NCBI GenBank assembly: GCA_910587945.1
Contig: CAJUNI010000101.1
Span: forward strand, 1-5,134
Direction of reading: 5' to 3'
DNA from: an uncultured Parvibacter sp.
GTDB taxonomy: Bacteria > Actinomycetota > Coriobacteriia > Coriobacteriales > Eggerthellaceae
DNA: 5,134 nucleotides
The translations under genes and the position numbers were made by a program. The stretch's first letter is position 1. Each line of letters begins with the position of its first letter. Positions 1 to 4,860 of the stretch are shown in pieces. The notes beneath the pieces were generated by a model. The model was given only the letters and a program-made list of their open reading frames with translations, did no database searches and was not told the DNA's origin.

Positions 1-332
1 GCTACCTGCTTATCCCGATCCTGATTGTGCTCATGTTCTGGACGGGCCTGTGCTTGTGGAACCCCACCATGCACCTTCCGGTGTTCTGGGGCACCACGCA
101 GCTGGTTGGCGGTTTGATGTCCATGCGCATCATCCACTACTTCGGTATGTTCGTATTCATCATCTTCATGTTCATCCACATTTACCTGGCCAACGTGGAA
201 GGCTTTGCTCCGACGAAGCTTATGTTTATCCACAAAGAGCATGGTGGCTTGGTTTATGCTCCCGAGGTTCATGACATCGTGGGCGAAGATGAGCATCCTG
301 AGGAGCCGAAGAAGAAGGCAAAGAAGCACTAG
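1..332 (+). CDS. hyaC: [NiFe]-hydrogenase b-type cytochrome subunit, HyaC-like (3' part only)
   Basis: This is the C-terminal part (109 residues, first whole codon at position 3) of an integral membrane cytochrome b. In the HyaC family this subunit anchors the large and small hydrogenase subunits and passes electrons from H2 oxidation to the quinone pool. Two membrane segments are visible. The first begins at the window edge (YLLIPILIVLMFWTGLCLW). The second, about 30 residues later, has an R-I-I-H start and ends H-I-Y-L-A, giving His-x13-His. HyaC proteins have this R-x-x-H ... H-x-Y pattern in their last helix, and one such His is a haem ligand. The tail is hydrophilic, acidic and then lysine-rich, longer than I would expect. 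The structural genes hyaA and hyaB presumably lie to the left, outside the window. A maturation protease gene downstream supports the call. Another di-haem cytochrome b of similar fold is the main alternative. Confidence 0.8.
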   Translation, partial: YLLIPILIVLMFWTGLCLWNPTMHLPVFWGTTQLVGGLMSMRIIHYFGMFVFIIFMFIHIYLANVEGFAPTKLMFIHKEHGGLVYAPEVHDIVGEDEHPEEPKKKAKKH

Positions 333-374
333 AGCTTTTCCTGACCTAACTTCGCTCGTCTAATGCGAATGAGA

Positions 375-410
375 GAAAGCGGTTGTCTTTGCGGCAGCCG
401 CTTTCTTTTT
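375..410 (+). terminator. Rho-independent terminator after the hyaC-like gene
   Basis: The 8-bp arms GAAAGCGG (375-382) and CCGCTTTC (398-405) pair perfectly around a 15-nt loop and are followed directly by TTTTT. The stem starts 42 bp after the cytochrome stop codon. It should end most hydrogenase structural-gene transcription before the small membrane protein gene. Confidence 0.85.
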
Positions 411-484
411 GTCTTCCGTCTTTTACCTGATACTGCCATCTCAGGTGCCCCAAGGGTTGCTGATTTGATTAAGCTACCCTGTAA

Positions 485-519
485 CAACCTTTGCACCAAT
501 ACCTGCGAAATGAAGGTTG
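485..519. repeat. Inverted repeat in the gap before the membrane protein gene
   Basis: CAACCTT (485-491) and AAGGTTG (513-519) are perfect 7-bp inverted arms with a 21-nt spacer. The spacer holds TTGC and GCGAA, which could extend the helix with one bulge. No U-tract follows, so it is not a terminator. The rest of the 333-604 gap holds only the terminator at 375-410. I see no convincing promoter there, although one is expected because that terminator separates the flanking genes. The repeat could be an operator or mRNA leader structure, or chance. Confidence 0.4.
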
Positions 520-604
520 CGAAGCGCTTAAGGTAAGGCTCTTTCGATGGTGCTAATCAGCTCGATATTCGTAGGTTTTATAAGGAAACAATAAGGAGTG
601 TCCG

Positions 605-1063
605 GTGGCATCCAAACCAAAAGCACAACAGGGAAGAGGGCTCTCTGATGCTGAAATAGCTCAGGAGAAGAAGTTCATGGAAGGACTGCCGCGACTCAAT
701 ATTGCGGCGCTGTTGATTCCGCCCATTTGGGGGCCAGCCCATGGGTTTTGGGCGACCATCCTCTTTTACCCAGCGTGGTTGATTGCTGACAATTTGTTCT
801 ACGCCACGGTGCAAGAGCCCTCAGTGTTTGCCATTCTCCTGTCCGTACTTGTGGGGATTGCGCTCATTGGGGCGACGGTGGCCTTTGCGCTCGTAAGCCA
901 GCCCATTGCGGCTCACCGGGCAGAAGATGCGGGGGTGTCGCGAGAGACGTACCTGAAGCGTCAACGCTGGTGGGCGGTAGTTGGGGTCGTAGTAGGCTTG
1001 CTTATTGTGGTGCTTGCTACCGTCTACAACCTGACCATTCGCCCAACCATTGAGGTGATGTAA
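605..1063 (+). CDS. Small membrane protein of unknown function, coupled to the hydrogenase maturation protease
   Basis: I do not recognise the family with certainty. The start is a GTG at 605, chosen because AAGGAG (593-598) sits 6 nt before it. The product is 152 residues and has no cysteines. It has a charged cytosolic-type N-terminus (residues 1-30). A hydrophobic block follows at about 31-66 (one or two membrane passes, with a Pro/Trp-rich L-I-P-P-I-W-G-P segment). A second helix lies at about 72-98, a basic loop at 99-122 (R/K-rich, ending K-R-Q-R-W-W), and a last helix at about 123-144. The L-I-P-P-I-W-G-P region loosely recalls small DUF2628-type membrane proteins, but this is only an impression. 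Its TAA shares one base with the ATG of the next gene, so the two are probably translated together. That suggests, without proving, a role in hydrogenase assembly or membrane attachment. Confidence 0.8.
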   Translation: MASKPKAQQGRGLSDAEIAQEKKFMEGLPRLNIAALLIPPIWGPAHGFWATILFYPAWLIADNLFYATVQEPSVFAILLSVLVGIALIGATVAFALVSQPIAAHRAEDAGVSRETYLKRQRWWAVVGVVVGLLIVVLATVYNLTIRPTIEVM

Positions 1064-1575
1064 TGACTGAGCAGAATGAGTCCGCTCCCTTGCAGGTAGT
1101 TATATTCTTTGTGGGGAACCGTCTTATGCTTGATGAAGGAGTAGGCCCAGCAGCCTACGACGTGCTTAACGAAAACTATGTCATCCCTGATAATGTGCAG
1201 CTTTTTGATGTGGGCTGCATGTCTATGGACATGTTGGACTACGTGCGCACGGCAGACGTCATTTTGACCGTAGATGCGGTAGATGGAACAGGGGATGCGC
1301 CGGGTACGGTCTATCGGTTTCCTCCGGATGCTATGGCACGCCATAGCGGAGCGCGGCAATCCTTGCACGATTTGAAGCTCGTAGATCTCTTTGATGCGGC
1401 TTCGCTAGTGGGCTATGAGGCTGAAGGATACTGCCTCGGCATGCAGATTGAGAATATGGAGCCTGCGGAGTATGTCATTGGATTGACTCCGGCAGTACAC
1501 GCGGCATTGCCCTCATTGGTAGAGGCGATTCTCTCAGAACTTTCACGATTTGGTATATTCCTTCAGCGAAAGTAA
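1063..1575 (+). CDS. hyaD: [NiFe]-hydrogenase maturation endopeptidase, HyaD/HybD family
   Basis: Proteases of this family cut a short C-terminal tail from the hydrogenase large subunit once nickel is in place, which locks the active site and lets the subunits join. At 170 residues the protein has the usual length. The N-terminal V-G-N-R-L-x-L-D-E-G-V-G matches the family start G-x-G-N-x-L-x-x-D-E/D-x-x-G, except that the first Gly is Phe (F16). By alignment with E. coli HybD (Glu16, Asp62, His93), the nickel-sensing residues are Glu25, Asp71 (in V-D-A) and His102 (in S-L-H). The late I-G-L-T-P motif is also kept. The ATG at 1063 overlaps the previous stop codon, and GAGGTG (1052-1057) upstream serves as ribosome binding site. 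The presumed substrate is the large subunit of the hydrogenase whose cytochrome b lies at the left edge. The symbol could equally be hybD or hoxM, since subfamily cannot be settled here. Confidence 0.92.
   Translation: MTEQNESAPLQVVIFFVGNRLMLDEGVGPAAYDVLNENYVIPDNVQLFDVGCMSMDMLDYVRTADVILTVDAVDGTGDAPGTVYRFPPDAMARHSGARQSLHDLKLVDLFDAASLVGYEAEGYCLGMQIENMEPAEYVIGLTPAVHAALPSLVEAILSELSRFGIFLQRK
1551..1559 (+). promoter_or_regulatory. Possible extended -10 promoter for the CMD-domain gene
   Basis: TGGTATATT gives a TG-n-TATATT extended -10 inside the last codons of the protease gene, about 70 bp before the ATG at 1629. The hexamer 17 nt upstream (CTCTCA) is a poor -35. The CMD gene may therefore have its own start site as well as read-through from the hydrogenase genes. 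Confidence 0.3.
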
Positions 1576-1579
1576 CTCC

Positions 1580-1597
1580 GGGGCGTTACTATGCCCC
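1580..1597 (+). other. Short GC hairpin between the protease and CMD genes
   Basis: GGGGC (1580-1584) and GCCCC (1593-1597) form a 5-bp stem with an 8-nt loop just after the protease stop codon. No T-run follows, so it is unlikely to terminate transcription. It may mark an mRNA processing or 3'-protection site, or mean nothing. Confidence 0.3.
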
Positions 1598-1628
1598 TAA
1601 GGGTAAATTCAGGGCGAAAGGGGCACCC

Positions 1629-2387
1629 ATGAAAAGTGAAATCATTAATGAGGCCGAGAGCTATCGTGATCGATTGTTTGGTAGCTACGAGGCAGCATTG
1701 TCCTATACCGATGCCGAGTTTGTTCAAATCTTTGAGAACTTCGCCTTTGGTGACATGATCGAAGCCAGCAAGCTTGATGATCGCACACGCTTCTTGGTGA
1801 TTCTGTCGGGCCTCATTGGTTCTCAGAGCTTTGATGGTTACAAGGCAATGCTTCCGGCCGCTCTTAATGTTGGCCTTGAGCCGGTAGCCATTAAGGAGCT
1901 CATTTATCAAGCAGCTCCCTATTTGGGTATTGGTCGGGTAATTCCCTATCTCCTTGAAACCAACCAGGTATTTCGTCAGCGCGCCATCAAGGTACCCATC
2001 AAGGGCCGCAAAAATGCAACGCGCGAAACCCATCTGCGGGATGGTAATGATGTGCAAGTACAGATCTTTGGCGAAGGAATGAAGGATTTCTGGGAGCAAG
2101 GTCCTGAGGATACGGCTCAAATTCGTTATTGGCTTGCCGAGAATTGCTTTGGCGACTACTACACCCGTGATGGTCTGGCAGTAGAGGACCGTGAGCTTAT
2201 TACGTTCTGCTTCTTGATTGGTCAGGGCGGTTGCGATCCTCAAGCTACGAGCCATGCCAAAGGCAATCTCAATATGGGACGCACCAAAGAGTTCCTTATT
2301 GATGTAGCTGCCAACCTGATTCCCTATATTGGTTACCCGCGCGTTCTCAATGCCATTACCTGTATCGAGAAGGCAGCAGAAGAGTAA
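1629..2387 (+). CDS. Two-domain carboxymuconolactone decarboxylase (CMD) family protein
   Basis: This is a 252-residue soluble protein with two CMD-like repeats. The first (about 30-112) contains D-R-T-R-F-L-V-I-L-S-G-L-I-G, then A-L-N-V-G-L-E-P-x-A-I-K-E-L-I-Y-Q-A-A-P-Y-x-G. The second (about 165-250) contains E-D-R-E-L-I-T-F-C-F-L-I-G, Cys202, His209, then N-x-N-M-G-R-T-K-E-F-L-I-D-V. These match the CMD helical pattern of a core helix, a G-x-x-x-E-x-I-x-E turn and a closing helix. Neither repeat has the E-x-x-C-x-x-C-x3-H thiol motif of AhpD peroxidases. The second keeps one Cys and the His, and the first has neither. A disulfide-reductase role is therefore doubtful, a decarboxylase-type or substrate-binding role is possible, and the substrate is unknown. 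The ribosome binding site is AAAGGGG (1617-1623). It lies 53 bp after the protease and ends at a terminator, so it is the last gene of this block. Confidence 0.85.
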   Translation: MKSEIINEAESYRDRLFGSYEAALSYTDAEFVQIFENFAFGDMIEASKLDDRTRFLVILSGLIGSQSFDGYKAMLPAALNVGLEPVAIKELIYQAAPYLGIGRVIPYLLETNQVFRQRAIKVPIKGRKNATRETHLRDGNDVQVQIFGEGMKDFWEQGPEDTAQIRYWLAENCFGDYYTRDGLAVEDRELITFCFLIGQGGCDPQATSHAKGNLNMGRTKEFLIDVAANLIPYIGYPRVLNAITCIEKAAEE

Positions 2388-2412
2388 GAGGATCGCGCTC
2401 TCAGGCTTTGTG

Positions 2413-2449
2413 CATCCCCGTTGGGAGGAATCCTGACGGGGATGTTTTT
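2413..2449 (+). terminator. Strong Rho-independent terminator after the CMD gene
   Basis: CATCCCCGT (2413-2421) pairs perfectly with ACGGGGATG (2436-2444). A smaller AGG/CCT pairing can form inside the loop, and TTTTT follows at 2445-2449. It lies 25 bp past the CMD stop codon. Read on the minus strand the hairpin has no U-tract, so it probably does not stop transcription coming from nth. Its 3' half is also the first copy of the tandem repeat described next. Confidence 0.92.
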
Positions 2450-2558
2450 ATTCCGAGGGGGAAGAGTCCTAACAGGGCTGGTTTACTGCGAATGAGTGTA
2501 GTTCTGACGGGGATACATAATCACTGTTAGGAGGAGTACTAGCGGGGTTTATTCCCAT
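2418..2558. repeat. Four degenerate tandem copies of a 35-36 bp unit
   Basis: The core CTGACGGGG and its variants start at 2433 (CTGACGGGG), 2469 (CTAACAGGG), 2504 (CTGACGGGG) and 2539 (CTAGCGGGG), so the spacings are 36, 35 and 35 bp. Each core is preceded by a purine-rich G-G-A-G-G-A-type stretch. Copies 1 (from 2418) and 4 (from 2524) agree at 18 of 24 positions without gaps. Copy 1 forms the 3' part of the CMD terminator and copy 4 runs over the nth stop codon. Copy 2 can itself fold (AGTCCT, loop AAC, AGGGCT with one G-U). The copies have diverged too far and are too close together for a CRISPR array. They look like an old tandem duplication or a spaced binding motif. Confidence 0.7.
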
Positions 2559-3211
2559 TGACCGCGGGTGGGGCACAAATCACCCACAATGCAATCAGCG
2601 CAGCGTGGGTTGCGGGCGCGGCAAAATTCTCTTCCAAAATGCACCCATTGATGATTGATATAGCCCCACTGGGAATGGGGAAACACCTTAAGCAAAATAT
2701 CTTCGGTCTTTTGTGGCGTATCAGCCGAGGGGCCGGCAAGCTTCAGGCGATGGGCGATGCGAAATACATGGGTATCCACCGCAATACCTTGAGGATCTTT
2801 GAATGCTTCGCACATGACGCAATTGGCGGTTTTGCGCCCCACTCCAGGGAGCTTTTGCATGAGATCAATATCAGCAGGGATTTCGCCACCAAGATCAGCT
2901 ACCACCGCCTGAGCAAGTCCCAGGAGGCTTTTTGCTTTGGAGTGATAAAACCCTAGCGGGCGGATGATGGCTTCAATCTCAGGGATAGACGCCTGGGCCA
3001 TGGCATGGGGGGTCGGAAAGGCATCAAACAATGTCGGTGTTACCTTGTTCACGGCAGCATCGGTGCACTGAGCAGAAAGCACCACGGCTACGGTGAGCGT
3101 GAAGGGATCCCGATAATCAAGGGAAGCCTTTCCCGGACCATAGTAATCGTACATGCGCTCTTCTATAAGAGCTGCGCGTTCTTGTTTAGATGCAAGGGAT
3201 TCCCGTGCCAT
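2549..3211 (-). CDS. nth: Endonuclease III (DNA glycosylase/AP lyase)
   Basis: Nth removes oxidised pyrimidines from DNA and nicks the resulting abasic site in base-excision repair. The 220-residue length is typical. Visible landmarks are the early L-S-A-Q-C-T-D motif (45-51) and the helix-hairpin-helix L-P-G-V-G-R-K-T-A-N (121-130) with catalytic Lys127. The catalytic aspartate is Asp146 in V-D-T-H-V-x-R. The C-terminal [4Fe-4S] loop has Cys197, 204, 207 and 213 in the exact C-x6-C-x2-C-x5-C spacing. All key residues are present, so the enzyme should be active. The ATG at 3211 is preceded by AAAGGA (3218-3223 on this strand) with 6 nt spacing. It starts 32 bp after the trpB2 stop codon on the same strand with no terminator between, so the two are probably co-transcribed. 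It converges on the CMD gene. Confidence 0.97.
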   Translation of the reverse strand: MARESLASKQERAALIEERMYDYYGPGKASLDYRDPFTLTVAVVLSAQCTDAAVNKVTPTLFDAFPTPHAMAQASIPEIEAIIRPLGFYHSKAKSLLGLAQAVVADLGGEIPADIDLMQKLPGVGRKTANCVMCEAFKDPQGIAVDTHVFRIAHRLKLAGPSADTPQKTEDILLKVFPHSQWGYINHQWVHFGREFCRARNPRCADCIVGDLCPTRGQWE

Positions 3212-3243
3212 AGCCCATCCTTTCGAAGGGGAAGTGATGAACT

Positions 3244-4629
3244 CTATTGAACACCATCAATGGAGGGAATACTGGCAAATCCCACTTCAAGTTCCTCATC
3301 GGTAGGAATGTGGTCTACCATCTCCCCATTGTTGTAGGCTTCATAGGCCTTCATATCAAAGTAACCGGTACCGGTAAGGCCAAAGAGAATCACCTTTTCT
3401 TCGCCAGTTTCAGTGCACTTCTTCGCTTCCTCAATGGCCTGGAAAATAGCGTGGGCACTCTCGGGAGCCGGAAGAATGGTCTCCAACTTTGCAAACTCTT
3501 CAGCAGCTGCAAATACATCCGTTTGCTTGACTGCCACCGCTTCCATGTAGCCGTCATGCTTGAGCTTTGACACCACCGGACTCATGCCGTGATAGCGCAG
3601 GCCGCCCGCATGGTCAGGACTCGGAAGAAACCCGTTGCCTAAGGTATACATCTTGCACAAGGGGCAAGTTTGACCAGTGTCAGCATAGTCATAGGCATAT
3701 TTGCCACGGGTGAGGGAGGGACAGCTGGCAGGCTCGACTGCAATGAAGCGAGTATCGGGATGATCGCCCTTGATTTTGTCCCGCATGAAGGGAGCGATAA
3801 GGCCCGCAAGATTTGACCCGCCGCCAGCGCAACCAATAACGATGTCAGGGTATTCACCCAATTGCTTGAGTGCTTCGTAGGACTCAAGACCGATGATGGA
3901 TTGATGAAGTACAACCTGATTCAAGACAGAGCCCAGTTGGTAGCGCCCCTTGTTGTTGGGGACGTTGAGGGCACGCTCTACAGCCTCGGAAATGGCGGTA
4001 CCGAGTGAACCGGTGGAGTCAGGATGCTCCTCCAGCATCTTCTTGCCGATTTCAGTGGTATTGGAAGGGGAAGGGGTGACCGTGGCGTTAAAGGTTTGCA
4101 TGATGGAGCGGCGGAACGGTTTTTGCTCATAGGAGCACTTAACCATAAAGACGTCTAAATCAACACCGAAGTGGGCCGCAGCCTCTGAAAGTGCGGTACC
4201 CCACTGTCCGGCTCCAGTTTCCGTCGTGATTTTCTCAAGATCCTGAGCTTTGGCATAGTAGGCCTGAGCAAGGGCTGAGTTGAGTTTATGAGAGCCGGAA
4301 GTGTTGTTCCCTTCAAACTTATAGTAAATGCGCGCCGGGGTACCTAGGGCCTTCTCGAGGTTGTAGGCACGGCACAACGGAGAGGGTCGGTAGACCTTAT
4401 ACATCTCCAGTACTTCTTCAGGAATATCAACATAAGCGGTGCTGTCGTCTAATTCTTGAGCTGCCAGCTCATCACAGAAAACGCTAGAGATATCCTCAAC
4501 GGCGGCAACCTTGCCATTGGGAAGACGCATGGGCTCAGGGGGTTCTACCATGTCCGCACGCAGGTTGTACCATTGGGTCGGAATCTGGTCTTCGGTGAGG
4601 TACAAGCGATAGGGTGCTTCTTCAGTCAT
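3244..4629 (-). CDS. trpB: TrpB2-type (TrpB-like) tryptophan synthase beta chain
   Basis: This PLP enzyme makes L-tryptophan from indole and serine (some TrpB2 enzymes prefer O-phosphoserine). At 461 residues it is longer than ordinary TrpB (about 400), as is usual for TrpB2. The PLP lysine is Lys115 in G-S-H-K-L-N. Glu137 in E-T-G-A-G-Q-W-G matches the catalytic Glu109 of Salmonella TrpB, and Trp in place of His in this motif marks the TrpB2 branch. The PLP phosphate loop is G-C-A-G-G-G-S-N (266-273). H-A-G-G-L-R-Y-H-G-M (340-349) is another TrpB2 signature. A C-P-L-C (322-325) stands where I recall T-P-L-L in other TrpB2s. No trpA or other trp gene is visible, so it may salvage free indole. 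The ribosome binding site is AAAGGAA (4635-4641), 5 nt from the ATG. Expression appears to be under a trp-type attenuator just upstream. Confidence 0.93.
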   Translation of the reverse strand: MTEEAPYRLYLTEDQIPTQWYNLRADMVEPPEPMRLPNGKVAAVEDISSVFCDELAAQELDDSTAYVDIPEEVLEMYKVYRPSPLCRAYNLEKALGTPARIYYKFEGNNTSGSHKLNSALAQAYYAKAQDLEKITTETGAGQWGTALSEAAAHFGVDLDVFMVKCSYEQKPFRRSIMQTFNATVTPSPSNTTEIGKKMLEEHPDSTGSLGTAISEAVERALNVPNNKGRYQLGSVLNQVVLHQSIIGLESYEALKQLGEYPDIVIGCAGGGSNLAGLIAPFMRDKIKGDHPDTRFIAVEPASCPSLTRGKYAYDYADTGQTCPLCKMYTLGNGFLPSPDHAGGLRYHGMSPVVSKLKHDGYMEAVAVKQTDVFAAAEEFAKLETILPAPESAHAIFQAIEEAKKCTETGEEKVILFGLTGTGYFDMKAYEAYNNGEMVDHIPTDEELEVGFASIPSIDGVQ

Positions 4630-4668
4630 GATAGTTCCTTTCTAGAGTGGTACTTCCTAATCCTTGGC

Positions 4669-4697
4669 AAAATAAAAGACCCTCGGATTATCGAGGG
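4669..4697 (-). terminator. Attenuator (Rho-independent terminator) in the trpB2 leader
   Basis: Read on the minus strand, CCCTCG (4697-4692) and CGAGGG (4685-4680) pair perfectly around a 6-nt ATAATC loop, followed by TCTTTTATTTT (4679-4669). It lies 40 bp before the trpB2 start codon and downstream of the leader peptide. It can therefore stop transcription before trpB2 unless the upstream antiterminator forms. Confidence 0.88.
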
Positions 4698-4733
4698 CCT
4701 TGAGTGCGCACAAGGAGATGTTCGATAACCCGA
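4683..4733 (-). promoter_or_regulatory. Antiterminator pairing of the trp leader (2:3 structure)
   Basis: On the minus strand TCGGGTTATCGA (4733-4722) can pair with TCGATAATCCGA (4694-4683) in 12 continuous base pairs, 11 Watson-Crick and one G-U. The second segment is the inner part of the attenuator stem plus its loop, so the two structures exclude each other. A small CCTTG/CAAGG hairpin (4715-4698) sits inside the enclosed loop and would compact it. The upstream arm begins 2 nt after the leader peptide stop codon. A ribosome finishing the leader would cover it, whereas one stalled at the Trp codons would leave it free. Confidence 0.8.
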
Positions 4734-4735
4734 TC

Positions 4736-4822
4736 CTATATTCCCTTATGCCACCACCATGCATGCTGCGCAGACGTCAAGGACGCCGTAGAGCAAGCCT
4801 GAGAGTTGATAAGAGCGGACAT
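4736..4822 (-). CDS. trpL: trp leader peptide with three consecutive Trp codons
   Basis: This short ORF of 28 codons plus TAG lies upstream of trpB2. It starts at the ATG 4822-4820 with AGGAAGG (4836-4830) 7 nt before it. Residues 1-21 are small and polar (starting M-S-A-L-I-N-S). Residues 22-24 are W-W-W, encoded TGG TGG TGG (4759-4751), and the end is H-K-G-I. Tandem Trp codons shortly before the stop, followed by a mutually exclusive antiterminator and terminator, are the hallmarks of a trp attenuation peptide. The peptide itself probably has no function. Its translation rate senses charged tRNA-Trp. At 28 residues it is longer than the 14-residue E. coli TrpL. Three adjacent TGG codons in a chance ORF with a well-placed ribosome binding site would be very unlikely. 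Confidence 0.9.
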   Translation of the reverse strand: MSALINSQACSTASLTSAQHAWWWHKGI

Positions 4823-4831
4823 CGAGTTACC
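4821..4831 (-). promoter_or_regulatory. Segment at the trpL start able to pair with the antiterminator arm (candidate 1:2 structure)
   Basis: GGTAACTCGAT (4831-4821, minus strand) overlaps the end of the trpL ribosome binding site and the first two bases of its ATG. It can form 11 continuous pairs, including two G-U, with ATCGGGTTATC (4734-4724), which contains most of the antiterminator's upstream arm. If formed, this would block antitermination and also hide the leader start codon. It may be the fallback state when the leader is not translated. Confidence 0.45.
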
Positions 4832-4851
4832 TTCCTGTCGGATTGCCGCTC

Positions 4852-4860
4852 AGTATAGCA
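4852..4860 (-). promoter_or_regulatory. Extended -10 promoter for trpL-trpB2-nth
   Basis: On the minus strand TGCTATACT (4860-4852) is a TG-n-TATACT extended -10 element. Transcription would start near 4845, about 23 nt before the leader ATG, which suits an attenuator. No good -35 hexamer sits 16-18 nt upstream (CTCGTG at 17 nt), so recognition would rely on the extended -10. The spacer holds a short GTGC/GCAC inverted repeat (4863-4866 and 4874-4877) that could be an operator half-site pair, but this is weak. Confidence 0.6.

Noticed and set aside
1024..1368. Minus-strand 114-codon frame opposite the maturation protease
   Set aside because: It is a shadow of the HyaD-type gene, whose residues match the family.
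1563..2255. Minus-strand 230-codon open frame opposite the CMD gene
   Set aside because: It is the antisense shadow of a well-supported CMD-domain gene and shows no protein family pattern.
2418..2558. CRISPR array or insertion-sequence end
   Set aside because: The repeats are degenerate, with no conserved 25-37 bp repeat alternating with unique spacers, and no transposase or terminal inverted repeats are seen.
4630..4735. T-box riboswitch in the trpB2 leader
   Set aside because: I find no AGGGTGGNACCGCG-type T-box sequence. The Trp-codon leader ORF with antiterminator explains the region better.
4748..4762. Start at the ATG at 4762 giving a tiny ORF (M-V-V-A-stop)
   Set aside because: It is out of frame with the Trp codons and has no ribosome binding site, whereas the ATG at 4822 has one.
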